A stretch of DNA of 64,000 nt from Actinomadura macrotermitis (GCF_009604375.1 NZ_WEGH01000003.1:248001-312000); one strand, 5' to 3'; positions 8,193 through 16,899 are shown, counted from the first letter of the stretch. A program made the numbers and translations. The notes: a model not told the origin generated them from the sequence alone.

Positions 8193-9403
8193 CCGGGCAA
8201 CCCCTTGATCGTTTCGATGCGGCGGGCGGGGGCGGCGGCCGGCCGGCCGGCGGGCGGCGCGCCCCTGTCGCCCCACACAACGAACATCGGTGTACCCATG
8301 TCCCCACTGATCAGCACAGAACGGGCGGTGAAGCCGGCGGTCTCCAGCGTGGCGGCGGCCTGGCCGGGCTCGTCCGCCACGGTGACGACGGCGCGCAGGG
8401 CGCGGGCGGCGCACGCCCGCAGGACCTGCGGCCCGCCGCCGCCGACGAAGACCGCGTCGGGGACGGGCAGGTGGTCGAGCACGTCCGGGGCGGTGCCGAG
8501 CGAGACCGCGACCTTCACGCCGTGCGCGCGGACGTTGGCGCGGATCGCCGTGCAGGCCGCCGCGTTCCGGTCGACGGCGACGGCCGCCGCCCCGAACCGG
8601 GCGCACTCGACCGCGACGGCGCCGTCGCCCGCACCGATGTCCCACACCAGGTCGCCGAGCCGGGGCCCGAGCCTGGCCAGCACGAACGCCCGCACCTCGG
8701 GCGGCACCGGGGACGGGCCGGGCGGCTCGAACGCCTCGTCGGGCAGCGCCCACCCGGCCGGCCCCGGCCGCGCCCCGGCGAGCCACGCCGGTTCCCCGAC
8801 CGCCCGGCGCGGGTCGAGGACGAGCACCGCCTCGGGGTCGTTCCAGGGCCGTGTGGTGGCCTCGGCGGGGCGCACGTGCACGACGCGCTCGCGCGGGCCG
8901 CCGAGGTCCTCGCAGACCACGAACGTGCGCGGGGTCTGCGGGAACAGCTCGCGCGCCAGCTCGGCCGGGCCGGCTCCGGGTCCGGTGAGCACCGCCACCT
9001 TCGGATGCGCCCGGCACACGTTCGCCGCACGCCGCAGCGCGTCGGGCGCGGGGGCGGAGACCACCAGGGCGTCGTCCCAGGGGAGGCTCGCGCGGGCGAA
9101 GGCGCGGGCCACCGTGGAGACGGCGGGCAGGACCAGCGGGCGGTGGCCGCGGTCGCGCAGGGCCCGCACGACGCCGAAATACCCGGGGTCGCCCGCGGCC
9201 AGCACCACCACCTCTCCGTCGGCGGACGCGGCGTCGATCGCGTCCAGGGCCGTCAGGGGGTCGTCCACGATGAGGGTGCGGGCGGGGTCCGGCGATGCGG
9301 CGGCCAGGTCGCGGGGGCGGCCGACGACCAGCGCCGCGGCGGCGAGCCGGGCGGCGGCTTCGCCGGCGGGAGGGGCGCCGTCGTGGCCGATGACGGTGAT
9401 CAT
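8189..9403 (-). CDS. cobL: Precorrin-6Y C5,15-methyltransferase (decarboxylating), CobL
   Basis: The 404 residues have the two-domain CobL layout. The N-terminal half (~1-200) is a tetrapyrrole methylase of the CbiE type, with AAGDPGYFGV. The C-terminal half (~210-404) is a CbiT-type Rossmann methyltransferase with VWDIGAGDGAVAVE and, later, DAVFVGGGG. The enzyme methylates precorrin-6B at C-5 and C-15 and decarboxylates the C-12 acetate, giving precorrin-8X, which is the substrate of CobH downstream. Start is ATG at 9403, four bases after the stop of the GNAT-type gene. Family length and motifs are normal. Confidence 0.93.
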   Translation of the reverse strand: MITVIGHDGAPPAGEAAARLAAAALVVGRPRDLAAASPDPARTLIVDDPLTALDAIDAASADGEVVVLAAGDPGYFGVVRALRDRGHRPLVLPAVSTVARAFARASLPWDDALVVSAPAPDALRRAANVCRAHPKVAVLTGPGAGPAELARELFPQTPRTFVVCEDLGGPRERVVHVRPAEATTRPWNDPEAVLVLDPRRAVGEPAWLAGARPGPAGWALPDEAFEPPGPSPVPPEVRAFVLARLGPRLGDLVWDIGAGDGAVAVECARFGAAAVAVDRNAAACTAIRANVRAHGVKVAVSLGTAPDVLDHLPVPDAVFVGGGGPQVLRACAARALRAVVTVADEPGQAAATLETAGFTARSVLISGDMGTPMFVVWGDRGAPPAGRPAAAPARRIETIKGLPG

Positions 9404-9407
9404 GGCG

Positions 9408-10484
9408 TCACCCCGCGCGCGACATCCGGCCGAACATGCCGATCATCTTGCCGTCGGGTCCGTCCACCAGCACGACCTGGACGGCGACCGGGCCGTCCAG
9501 GACGCCCGCGACGCGGCGGCACAGCTCGCGGCCGCAGGTCCCGAGCAGCCCGGCCTCCTCCCACAGCCCGCGGGCGTTCTGGGAGGTGATCGCGGCGCTC
9601 AGCTCGGGCGTGCCGCCCATGTCGGCGGTGACCTCGCCGAGCACGCGGGCCGGGTCGGCCGGATCGGCCTGCTCGGCGAGCGCCGCCACGGGGGCCACGA
9701 CGATGATCTGGGTGAGGCCGTGGGCGGCGGCGTCGGCGACGAGCGGCCGCATGTCGGCGGGCGCCTCGGCGAAGCACACCTCGGGCAGCTTGGGCAGCAT
9801 CCGCCGGGCCGCCTCGGCGGCGTCCGCGTGCAGGACGAGGGTCGTCTCGCCCGCGGCGGCGATGGCCTTGTTGGTCGTCATGGGCGTCGAGCCTCCCGAA
9901 GCGGCGGGGGTGAGGCCGTCCGGCGCGCCGGGGACGTCCAGATCGGTGCGCAGGAGGCCGAAGACGTACTGGTCGTGGCTCACGCCGGCGATGCGCTCGG
10001 CGCCGCGCGCCCGGCCCTCCAGGTGGAAGCCGGCGCGTTCGGCGACGGCGATCGAGGCGGCGTTGGCGACGATCGCGCGCAGTTCCATCCGGTGCAGGCC
10101 GCAATCGCGCAGCGCCCACGCCGCCACGGTGCGCAAGGCCTCGGTGGCGTAGCCGCGGCCGCGGTACGCCGGGCGCAGGCCGTAGCCGACCTCGCAGGTG
10201 AGCTGGGCCCAGTCGATGCGGAACAGGCCGATCGTCCCGACGAGAGCGGCGCCGTCCAGGATGGCCAGGTGGATGCCGAGGCCGAGCTTGTGGACCTGGT
10301 TGACGCCCTGGCCGAGCCACCACGCGAGGTGCTCTGCGTTCAGGTCGGTGGGGAAATTGGGCGGCATCCAGTCTTCACCGGCCCGGACGACCTCGATGTA
10401 GGCGGCGGCGTCATCGAGGCCGAAGGGCCGCAGGACGACGCGGGGTCCCTGTAGGTAGACCGGGTCGGTGAAGGTGTCGTTCAT
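9408..10484 (-). CDS. GNAT N-acetyltransferase fused to an unrecognised ~155-residue domain, in the cobalamin operon
   Basis: Residues ~1-185 are a RimJ/RimL-type GNAT: LRPFGLDDAAAYIEVV, then GYGLRPAYRGRGYATEALRT as the acetyl-CoA-binding loop, and NAASIAVAERAGF. The reading frame continues without a stop through a 15-residue linker into a second region that I do not recognise. That region holds a lone Cys in LPEVCFAE and a Cys pair in GTCGRELC. An ATG at 9881 within the frame has its own GGGAGG, ten bases upstream, so the second region may also, or only, be made as a separate 157-residue protein. The ATG at 10484 overlaps the cobB stop (ATGA). The substrate of either part is unknown. Confidence 0.72.
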   Translation of the reverse strand: MNDTFTDPVYLQGPRVVLRPFGLDDAAAYIEVVRAGEDWMPPNFPTDLNAEHLAWWLGQGVNQVHKLGLGIHLAILDGAALVGTIGLFRIDWAQLTCEVGYGLRPAYRGRGYATEALRTVAAWALRDCGLHRMELRAIVANAASIAVAERAGFHLEGRARGAERIAGVSHDQYVFGLLRTDLDVPGAPDGLTPAASGGSTPMTTNKAIAAAGETTLVLHADAAEAARRMLPKLPEVCFAEAPADMRPLVADAAAHGLTQIIVVAPVAALAEQADPADPARVLGEVTADMGGTPELSAAITSQNARGLWEEAGLLGTCGRELCRRVAGVLDGPVAVQVVLVDGPDGKMIGMFGRMSRAG

Positions 10485-11800
10485 CGGCACGCGTCCACGA
10501 GTCGTTGTGCCGCCCATGGTGTGGCGGCCCAGTGCAGGTGCAGGTACGAAGCCAGTGTGCTGCCCTGGACGAAGCCTTCGGGGCCGGTTTTCGTCCATTG
10601 CCATGCCGGAGTGCCGCCGTGCCCGGGGGAAGTCACGGTGCGGTGGAATTCGTGGCCGTGGACGCGTTCGCCCGCGCGCGCTAGGACGGAGTCCGAAACC
10701 GCCACGGCGGCCCGGTAGCCCAGGGTGAGGCGGGGGCTCATGGTGGCGGTCACGCCAGGTAGGACACCGCACATGGGCGCGCCGTCCAAGGACTCGGCCA
10801 GATACAGCAGTCCGGCGCATTCGGCGTAGACGGCTCCGGTGAAGGAGGCCAGTTCCTTGCGCAGCGGCTCGTTCGCCGACAGCTCGGACGCGTAGACCTC
10901 CGGGAAGCCGCCGCCGATGACGACACCGCGCGTCCCCTCGGGCAGCCGCTCGTCGCGCAGCGGGTCGAACCGGACGACCTCCGCCCCGGCGGCGGCGAGC
11001 AGCTCCTCGTTCTCGGCGTAGCCGAAGGTGAACGCCGGACCGCCCGCGACCGCGATCCGGGGCCCCGGCGCGCCCTCCAGCGGCGGCGACCAGGCGGGCG
11101 CCGACAGCGGCGGCGCGCTCCTGGCCAGCGCGTACAGCGCGTCCAGGTCGCAGGACGCCGCGACGAGCTCACCGAGCCGCGCGACCGTCGACACGGCCTC
11201 GGCGCGGCGTTCGGCGGCCGGGACCAGGCCGAGGTGCCGCGAGGGCTTGGCGACGTCGTCGTGGCGGCGCAGCGCGCCGAGCACGGGCAGCCCGAGCTCG
11301 GCGATCGCGTCGCGGCAGAGCCGCTCGTGCCCGTCGGAGCCGAGCCGGTTAAGGATCACCCCGGCCAGGTTCACCTCGCCGAACGTGCGGAACCCGTGCA
11401 CGAGCGCGGCCACCGACCGGCCGGACGCGGCCGAGGCGTCCACGACCAGCACCACGGGCGCGTCCAGCAGCCGGGAGATGTGCGCGGTGGAGGCGAAGTC
11501 GCCGTTGGCGGCGCCGTCGTACAGGCCCATGACGCCCTCGACGACCGCCAGGTCGGCGCCGGCCGCCCCGTGCCGCAGCAGCGGCACGATCAGGTCCTCC
11601 GCGGTCAGCCACGGGTCCAGGTTGCGGCCGGGCCGCCCGGTCGCCAGGGCGTGGTAGCCCGGGTCGATGTAGTCGGGCCCCACCTTGTGCGGCGAGACGG
11701 CCAGGCCGCGCGCCGCGAACGCGGCCATCAGCCCGGTGGCCACGGTGGTCTTGCCGCTGCCCGAGGCGGGCGCGGCGACGACCAGGCGGGGGACGCTCAT
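10481..11800 (-). CDS. cobB: Cobyrinic acid a,c-diamide synthase (CobB/CbiA)
   Basis: The 439-residue protein is the ATP-dependent glutamine amidotransferase that amidates the a and c side chains of (hydrogeno)cobyrinic acid. The N-terminal dethiobiotin-synthetase-like ATPase has APASGSGKTTVATGL at 10-24, HKVGPDYIDPGYH and VEGVMGLYDG. The C-terminal class I glutamine amidotransferase domain shows AVYAECAGLLYLAE with the nucleophile Cys, and HGHEFHRT near the end. Length is typical. The start lies one base after the cobO stop, so the two are probably translated together, and the end overlaps the GNAT-type gene. The order cysG, cobB, cobO, chelatase is also known from mycobacteria (Rv2847c-Rv2850c). 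Confidence 0.95.
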   Translation of the reverse strand: MSVPRLVVAAPASGSGKTTVATGLMAAFAARGLAVSPHKVGPDYIDPGYHALATGRPGRNLDPWLTAEDLIVPLLRHGAAGADLAVVEGVMGLYDGAANGDFASTAHISRLLDAPVVLVVDASAASGRSVAALVHGFRTFGEVNLAGVILNRLGSDGHERLCRDAIAELGLPVLGALRRHDDVAKPSRHLGLVPAAERRAEAVSTVARLGELVAASCDLDALYALARSAPPLSAPAWSPPLEGAPGPRIAVAGGPAFTFGYAENEELLAAAGAEVVRFDPLRDERLPEGTRGVVIGGGFPEVYASELSANEPLRKELASFTGAVYAECAGLLYLAESLDGAPMCGVLPGVTATMSPRLTLGYRAAVAVSDSVLARAGERVHGHEFHRTVTSPGHGGTPAWQWTKTGPEGFVQGSTLASYLHLHWAATPWAAQRLVDACR

Positions 11801-11801
11801 G

Positions 11802-12404
11802 TCACCACTCGATGCCCTTCTGGCCCTTCTGCCCCTGGTCCATGGGGTGCTTGACCTTGCCCATCTCGGTGACCAGGTCGGCGAACTCCAGCAGCCGCGG
11901 GTCGGCGTCGCGGCCGGTGATGACCACGTGCTGGTTGCCGGGCCGGTCGCGCAGCGCCGCGACGACGTCCTCGACGTCGACCCAGCCCCACTTCATCGGG
12001 TAGGTGAACTCGTCCAGCACGTACAGACGGTACTTCTCGGCGGCCAGGTCGCGCTTGATCTGCTCCCAGCCCTCGCGCGCGTCGGCGGCGTGGTCCTCCT
12101 CGGAGCCGGGCCGCTGGATCCACGACCAGCCCTCGCCCATCTTGTGCCAGTCGACGGTGCCGCCCTCGGCGCTGTCGCCGAGGACGCGCAGCGCGGTCTC
12201 CTCGCCGATGCGCCACTTGGCGGACTTGACGAACTGGAACACCCCGATCGGCCAGCCCTGGTTCCAGGAGCGCAGCGCCAGACCGAACGCGGCGGTCGAC
12301 TTCCCCTTGCCCGGGCCCGTGTGCACGATGACCAGCGGCCGGTTGCGGCGCGCGCGCGTGGTGAGCCCGTCGTCGGGGACGTACTCCGGCTTTCCCTGCG
12401 GCAT
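11802..12404 (-). CDS. cobO: Cob(I)yrinic acid a,c-diamide adenosyltransferase (CobO/CobA type)
   Basis: The 200-residue protein belongs to the CobA/CobO/BtuR adenosyltransferases. The P-loop HTGPGKGKSTAAFGLALR lies near residues 29-46. FVKSAKWRIGEE, DEFTYPMKWGW and VVITGRDADPRLLE follow in family order. It transfers the 5'-deoxyadenosyl group of ATP to the cobalt of corrinoids. The gene sits 15 bp after the chelatase and one base before cobB, in the riboswitch-headed operon. Length and motifs are complete. Confidence 0.95.
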   Translation of the reverse strand: MPQGKPEYVPDDGLTTRARRNRPLVIVHTGPGKGKSTAAFGLALRSWNQGWPIGVFQFVKSAKWRIGEETALRVLGDSAEGGTVDWHKMGEGWSWIQRPGSEEDHAADAREGWEQIKRDLAAEKYRLYVLDEFTYPMKWGWVDVEDVVAALRDRPGNQHVVITGRDADPRLLEFADLVTEMGKVKHPMDQGQKGQKGIEW

Positions 12405-12419
12405 GTCAGCTCTTCTCGC

Positions 12420-14387
12420 TCAAGCGGCTTTTCTGGAATCACGGACGACACCGGCGAGCGAGGCCGCACCGAGTTCGTCCAGCCGGACGACCTCGGCGTC
12501 CAGCAGCCCCCCGAGGGCGGCGGCGAGACCGAGGCGCACCGGCCCGGACTCGCAGTCCACGACGACCGTCGCGACGCCCGCCAGCAGCCCGGCGGCGGCG
12601 GACGGGTCGGGCCCGTGGGTGGCGCGGCCGTCGGTCACCAGCACCAGCAGGGGCCGGCGGGACGGATCGCGCAGCCGCTCAACCCGCAGCACCTCGGCGG
12701 CCCGCACCAGCCCGGCCGACAGCGGTGTGCGGCCGCCGGTCGGCAGCCGCTCCAGCCGCCGCGCCCCGGCCTCCACCGACGACGTCGGCGGCAGCGCCAG
12801 CTCGGCGTCGCGGCCCCGGAAGGTGATCAGGCCGACCTTGTCGCGGCGCTGGTAGGCGTCGGTGAGCAGGCTGAGCACCGCGCCCTTGACCGCGCGCATC
12901 CGCTGCCGGGCGGCCATCGAGCCGCTGGCGTCCACGACGAACAGCACGAGATTGCCTTCGCGGCCGTCGCGGACGGTCTCGCGCAGGTCCGCGGAGGTGA
13001 CGAGCAGGCCCGGCCCGCTGCGCCCGCGCGCGCGCTGGTGCGGAGCGGCGGCACGCAGGGTGGCGCTCAGGTGGACACCCCGCGCCCCCGGCCGGGCGCC
13101 CGAAACGCGCCCGTGCGGGCTGCGCGCCTTGGAACGGCGGCCCGGCGCGCCCGTTCCCAGGCCGGGCACGGTGAACAGGCGCGGCTTGTAGGCGGCATCG
13201 GCCGGGGCCGGTTCGCTGTCCTGACCGGGTTTCTGCGCCGGGCCGTTCTGCTCGGGCGACGAGGACGGCGGCGGCGGGCTGGACGACTCAGGTGGCGTTC
13301 CGCCACTGCCGCCGTCGTCGTCGGGCGGCCCGGGGTCGTCATCGGGAGAAGGCCCGTTGTCAGGGGAACTGTGCTCGTCCAGGATCTCGTCGAGCTTCTC
13401 CTGGTCCAGGCCCGGCGCGTCGAACGGGTCGCGGCGGCGGCGGTGCGGCAGCGCCAGCCGCGCGGCGGTGCGCACGTCGTCCTCGTTGACCGCGTCGCGG
13501 CCGTGCCAGGCCGCCAGCGCGATCGCGGCGCGCGCGGTGACCAGGTCGGCGCGCAGCCCGTCCACCTCGAACGCCGCGCAGACCGCGGTGATCTGCCGCA
13601 GCGCCGCGTCGGTCAGCTCGACCCGCGGCAGCCGCTCCTGCGCGGCGGCGATGCGCGCCGCCAGCTCGGCCTCGGCGTCCGCCCAGGCGGGCGCGAACGC
13701 CGCCGGGTCCTCCTCGAAGCGCAGCCGGCGGCGGACGACCTCGGCCCGCTCGGCCGGGTCGCGGGTCGCGGCGACCTCCACCGTCAGCCCGAACCGGTCG
13801 AGCAGCTGCGGCCGCAGCTCCCCCTCCTCGGGGTTCATCGTGCCGACCAGCAGGAACCGCGCGGCGTGCCGCACCGAGACGCCCTCGCGCTCGACATGGG
13901 ACTCGCCCATCGCGGCGGCGTCCAGCAGCAGGTCCACCAGGTGGTCGTGCAGCAGGTTGACCTCGTCGACGTACAGCACGCCCCGGTGCGCGGCGGCGAG
14001 CAGGCCCGGCTCGAACGCCTTCACGCCCTCGGTGAGCGCCCGCTCGATGTCCAGTGAGCCGGTGAGGCGGTCCTCGGACGCGCCGACCGGCAGCTCCACC
14101 AGCCGCGCGGGCCGCTCGACGGCCGGGACGCCGTCATGGGGGCCGTCCGGGCAGCCCGGGTCGGGCGCGGCCGGATCGCAGGAGAAGCGGCAGCCGGTCA
14201 CCACCCGCGCGGGCGGCAGCAACGCGGCCAGCGCCCGCACGATGGTGGACTTGGCGGTGCCCTTCTCCCCCCGCACCAGCACCCCGCCGACACCGGGCGA
14301 CACCGCGTTGACCAGCAGCGCGAGCTTCAGGTCGTCCATTCCGACGACGGCGGAAAAGGGGTAGCGCGCAGTACCGGCGCGGCTCAT
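12420..14387 (-). CDS. ChlI/ChlD-type metal chelatase subunit (putative cobaltochelatase ATPase with VWA domain)
   Basis: The 655-residue product fuses an AAA+ ATPase with a von Willebrand A domain. Walker A, VRGEKGTAKSTIVRAL, is near residues 38-53, LYVDEVNLL is the Walker B region, and MNPEEGELRPQLLDRFG is typical of Mg-chelatase I. A Pro/Ser/Asp-rich linker follows, then the VWA MIDAS motif VVDASGSMA near residue 485. Proteins of this kind pair with CobN to insert cobalt in actinobacteria; no cobN is in the window. I chose ATG 14387 because it starts directly at the conserved RYPFSAVVG and is coupled (ATGA) to a small leader frame; it has no good ribosome site of its own. It is the first full gene after the cobalamin riboswitch. 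Confidence 0.9.
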   Translation of the reverse strand: MSRAGTARYPFSAVVGMDDLKLALLVNAVSPGVGGVLVRGEKGTAKSTIVRALAALLPPARVVTGCRFSCDPAAPDPGCPDGPHDGVPAVERPARLVELPVGASEDRLTGSLDIERALTEGVKAFEPGLLAAAHRGVLYVDEVNLLHDHLVDLLLDAAAMGESHVEREGVSVRHAARFLLVGTMNPEEGELRPQLLDRFGLTVEVAATRDPAERAEVVRRRLRFEEDPAAFAPAWADAEAELAARIAAAQERLPRVELTDAALRQITAVCAAFEVDGLRADLVTARAAIALAAWHGRDAVNEDDVRTAARLALPHRRRRDPFDAPGLDQEKLDEILDEHSSPDNGPSPDDDPGPPDDDGGSGGTPPESSSPPPPSSSPEQNGPAQKPGQDSEPAPADAAYKPRLFTVPGLGTGAPGRRSKARSPHGRVSGARPGARGVHLSATLRAAAPHQRARGRSGPGLLVTSADLRETVRDGREGNLVLFVVDASGSMAARQRMRAVKGAVLSLLTDAYQRRDKVGLITFRGRDAELALPPTSSVEAGARRLERLPTGGRTPLSAGLVRAAEVLRVERLRDPSRRPLLVLVTDGRATHGPDPSAAAGLLAGVATVVVDCESGPVRLGLAAALGGLLDAEVVRLDELGAASLAGVVRDSRKAA

Positions 14388-14407
14388 CGGCCCATCTGAG
14401 AGGGCAT
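14384..14407 (-). CDS. Possible seven-codon leader peptide between riboswitch and chelatase gene
   Basis: An ATG at 14407 has GGAAGGA nine bases upstream. It opens a frame reading MPSQMGR, and its TGA overlaps the ATG of the chelatase gene. The chelatase start itself lacks a good ribosome site, so reinitiation from this leader is a plausible way to translate it. The frame is very short and could be chance. Confidence 0.4.
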   Translation of the reverse strand: MPSQMGR

Positions 14408-14455
14408 GCCTCAACGTCCTTCCCTCGGGTGTCCTCGCCCGTGGCGGTGCGGTCC

Positions 14456-14597
14456 GACGGCCGGAGTCTCCTGGCTCCCGGATCACCGCTCCCCCTCGGC
14501 CTTCCGGCTGTGCGCCGTGGCCGTGTGCGAGGGAGAGCTCCCCTGGTCACAGTTGCGGGACAGCCCCGGAATTCCACCGGGTTCCTCCGCGTCCGTC
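14456..14597 (-). promoter_or_regulatory. Cobalamin (AdoCbl) riboswitch upstream of the cob operon
   Basis: On the minus strand the region carries the conserved blocks of a cobalamin riboswitch in order: GAGGAACCCGGTG, AATTCCGGGGCTGTCCCGC with AACTGT following, and the B12 box GCCAGGAGACTC. GACGG (14593-14597) can pair with CCGTC (14456-14460) as closing stem P1. It sits about 50-70 nt before the first coding frames of the operon. By family knowledge it should repress the operon when adenosylcobalamin is abundant. Confidence 0.92.
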
Positions 14598-14676
14598 GCT
14601 GCACAGGATGGCATACCGCCTGGACGCGCCCAAGTCGCGCACCGGCCGCGACCCGCCGGGCGCATAGGCTGGCGGG

Positions 14677-15303
14677 GTGCCCGACCCCGCCTCCGCAGCC
14701 GCGCCGCCCGGCCGCCGCCGGCTGGCGCCCGACCAGCGGCGCGCGCAGATCCTGCAGGTGGCGCGCCGGGCGTTCAGCGAGCTGCCCTACGCCGAGGTCT
14801 CCACGACCGCGATCGCCGAGCGGGCCGGCGTCCGCCGCGGGCTGATCCACTACTACTTCGGGACCAAGCGGGAGCTGTTCCTGGAGGTGGTGCGCGACCT
14901 CACCGCCGCGATCGCGGTGCAGGCGCCCGCGCCCGACGAGCGGCTGCCGCTGGAGCGCACCGTCGAGCTGTGCGTGGACCTGTACCTGGACGCGGCCGAG
15001 GCCAACGCCACCACCTGGTTCGCGGCGGTGGACGCCGAGGGGTTCGGGCAGGACCCCGAGCTGCTGCGCATCGTCAACCGGATGCGCGACGACACCGTCG
15101 AGCACCTGCTGGCGATGCTGCGCGTCCCCGAGCCGACCGACGTGCTGCGCGCGGTGCTGCGCGCCTACTCGGGGTTCGCCGAGGCCGCGTCCCGCCAGTG
15201 GCTGCAGGAGGGCGTGCTGGACCGGGCGCAGACGCACACGCTGCTCGCGCGCTCGCTGCTGGCGCTCGTCACCGACATCGCGCCCGCCCTCCAGAACCGC
15301 TAG
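14677..15303 (+). CDS. TetR/AcrR family transcriptional regulator
   Basis: The 208-residue protein has a TetR N-terminal DNA-binding domain at ~20-65, with helix-turn-helix TTAIAERAGVRRGLIHYYF followed by GTKRELF. The C-terminal ligand domain is helical, with no recognisable ligand motif. Start is GTG at 14677; no strong ribosome site is visible. It diverges from the cobalamin riboswitch promoter region and converges with the RsbW-like gene, overlapping it by four bases at the stops. Its target is not evident. Control of the cob operon is possible from position but unsupported. Confidence 0.85.
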   Translation: MPDPASAAAPPGRRRLAPDQRRAQILQVARRAFSELPYAEVSTTAIAERAGVRRGLIHYYFGTKRELFLEVVRDLTAAIAVQAPAPDERLPLERTVELCVDLYLDAAEANATTWFAAVDAEGFGQDPELLRIVNRMRDDTVEHLLAMLRVPEPTDVLRAVLRAYSGFAEAASRQWLQEGVLDRAQTHTLLARSLLALVTDIAPALQNR

Positions 15304-15875
15304 GCGCTCTGCCCGGCGGCGGGTTCGAAGGAGACCGGCGGCGACGCCGGGATCGTGAACCAGACCGCTTTGCCGGGGATGGGGACGCCGATGCGCGAGA
15401 CCGTCCGCGTCGTGCCCCAGCGGCCCTCCGACAGCTCGCCGACGATGCTGAGCCCGCGCCCGCAGTCGCCGGAGGTCCAGGAGTAGCCCGGCAGGCGTGC
15501 GCCCGCGTCCCCGTCGAAGACCGCGCACCGCAGCTCGCCCGATTCGCCGGTGTAGAGCCACAGCTCGTGCGGGCCGTAGTCGGCGGCGTGCTGGTAGGCG
15601 TTGGTGGCCAGCTCGCTGACCATCAGCCGGGCGTCGGCGACGACGTCGCGCGGCACGCCGAGCGCGGTCAGCGCCTCGGCCAGCACCGCGCGGGCGTGCC
15701 GGGCGCAGCCGGGGCCGCCCGGCAGCGCCCACGCGCGGCCCGGGGGGTCGTCGCCGGACGGGGGGTGCGCCTCGGCGCCGGCCGGGCCGGGCCCGGCCTT
15801 CAGCCGGTCGCGCGCGGCCCGCCGCGCGGGCAGTGAGGCCTCGGGCTCGTCAGTGGTCTGGGGCGAGATTTTCAC
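15300..15875 (-). CDS. RsbW/SpoIIAB-like ATP-binding (HATPase_c) protein
   Basis: The 191-residue protein has a disordered ~50-residue N-terminus, then a GHKL ATPase domain with N box VSELATNAYQHA and a later GRGLSIVGELSEGRWG region. Such single-domain ATPases in actinomycetes are related to anti-sigma factor kinases. Many sit next to XRE/DUF5753 and DUF397 genes, as here, in loci resembling the streptomycete abaA/whiJ developmental clusters. It diverges from the XRE gene across a palindromic 180-bp spacer. Its partner sigma factor or target is not in view. Confidence 0.82.
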   Translation of the reverse strand: MKISPQTTDEPEASLPARRAARDRLKAGPGPAGAEAHPPSGDDPPGRAWALPGGPGCARHARAVLAEALTALGVPRDVVADARLMVSELATNAYQHAADYGPHELWLYTGESGELRCAVFDGDAGARLPGYSWTSGDCGRGLSIVGELSEGRWGTTRTVSRIGVPIPGKAVWFTIPASPPVSFEPAAGQSA

Positions 15876-15959
15876 GGGTTCCTCCCACGGTCACATCCAG
15901 TGTCGATTCTCCGCCTGATCGTCACTGTCCGTTCCCGTATCGTTACGCATCAGCGTCCC

Positions 15960-15972
15960 CTGAGAATCTCAG
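15960..15972. promoter_or_regulatory. Palindrome CTGAGA-A-TCTCAG, candidate operator
   Basis: A perfect 6-bp inverted repeat with a single central base lies in the 15876-16056 spacer between the divergent RsbW-like and XRE genes, about 85 bp from each start. The XRE protein is the obvious candidate to bind it. No experiment supports this. Confidence 0.4.
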
Positions 15973-16056
15973 TCCCGCAAGCGCCTCGGCGAGATTGTTC
16001 TACCGGCTTCGCCATTCCCCGGGCGCGCGCCGGTGACAGTGGGGAGACTCGCGTCC

Positions 16057-16899
16057 ATGACCTACCGGCCCACCGTCCGCGGCCGCCGGCTGGCACGGGA
16101 ACTGCGCAGGCTCCGCGAGGAGCAGGGGCTCACCCTGCAGGAGGTCGCCGACCGGCTCGACTGGTCGCGCGCCACCGTCTCCCGCCTGGAGACCGGGCAG
16201 ACCCGTCCCAAACCGGACGACACCGCCGACCTGCTCGACCTGTACGGCGTGCCCAGCCCCGACCGGGACGCCCTGCTCAACCTCGCCCAGGAGGCGGGCA
16301 AACGCGGCTGGTGGACGGCCTACGCCGACGTCTTCGCCGGCAGCTACGCCGCCCTGGAGGACGGGGCCGCCCACATCCGCACCTGGGACCCCCAGCTCGT
16401 GCACGGCCTGCTGCAGACCGAGCGGTACGCGCGCGCCGTCATCACCGCGGGCCGGCTGCTGCCCGACCGCGAGCGGGTGGAGCGGCGCATCGCCGCCCGC
16501 AAGATCCGCCAGCTGGTGCTGACCCGGCCGGACCCGCCGAAGTTCCACATGATCTTCGACGAGGGGCTGCTGCACCGGCCCATCGGCGGCGCCGAGGTGA
16601 TGGGCGAGCAGCTGGAGTTCCTCGCCGGGGCCGCGGCGCGGCCGAACATCACCATCCAGGTGCTGCCGTACGCGGCCTGCGAGCACGCCGGTCTGGACGG
16701 ACGTTTCACGATATTTTCGTATCCGGACCAGGCGGACCCCGATATCGCCTACGTAGAGGGCACCATGGGCGACGTTTATCTGGAGAGCACCGAGGCAATC
16801 ACCAAGCACAGGGACCGCTTCGAGCTGATCGTCGAGGCGGCCCTGTCCCCTGAGGAATCCGCGCACCTCATCGCCAAGGCAGCAAGGAGCAGCCTGTGA
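16057..16899 (+). CDS. XRE-family regulator with DUF5753 domain (WhiJ-like)
   Basis: The N-terminal ~65 residues are an XRE helix-turn-helix: LARELRRLREEQGLTLQEVADRLDWSRATVSRLETG spans the motif. Residues ~95-275 are the DUF5753 ligand-like domain, with VHGLLQTERYARAVI, FHMIFDEGLLHRPIGG and NITIQVLPYAA. Actinomycetes carry many such regulators, usually paired with DUF397 peptides. The ATG at 16057 has GGGGAG ten bases upstream and is preferred over the GTG 24 bases earlier. The stop overlaps the DUF397 start (GTGA), so the two are coupled. Confidence 0.9.
   Translation: MTYRPTVRGRRLARELRRLREEQGLTLQEVADRLDWSRATVSRLETGQTRPKPDDTADLLDLYGVPSPDRDALLNLAQEAGKRGWWTAYADVFAGSYAALEDGAAHIRTWDPQLVHGLLQTERYARAVITAGRLLPDRERVERRIAARKIRQLVLTRPDPPKFHMIFDEGLLHRPIGGAEVMGEQLEFLAGAAARPNITIQVLPYAACEHAGLDGRFTIFSYPDQADPDIAYVEGTMGDVYLESTEAITKHRDRFELIVEAALSPEESAHLIAKAARSSL

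Noticed and set aside
9408..10820. GNAT gene starting far upstream inside cobB
   Set aside because: The extra N-terminal part is a shadow of cobB. The ATG at 10484 overlaps the cobB stop in the usual coupled way and starts at the GNAT domain.
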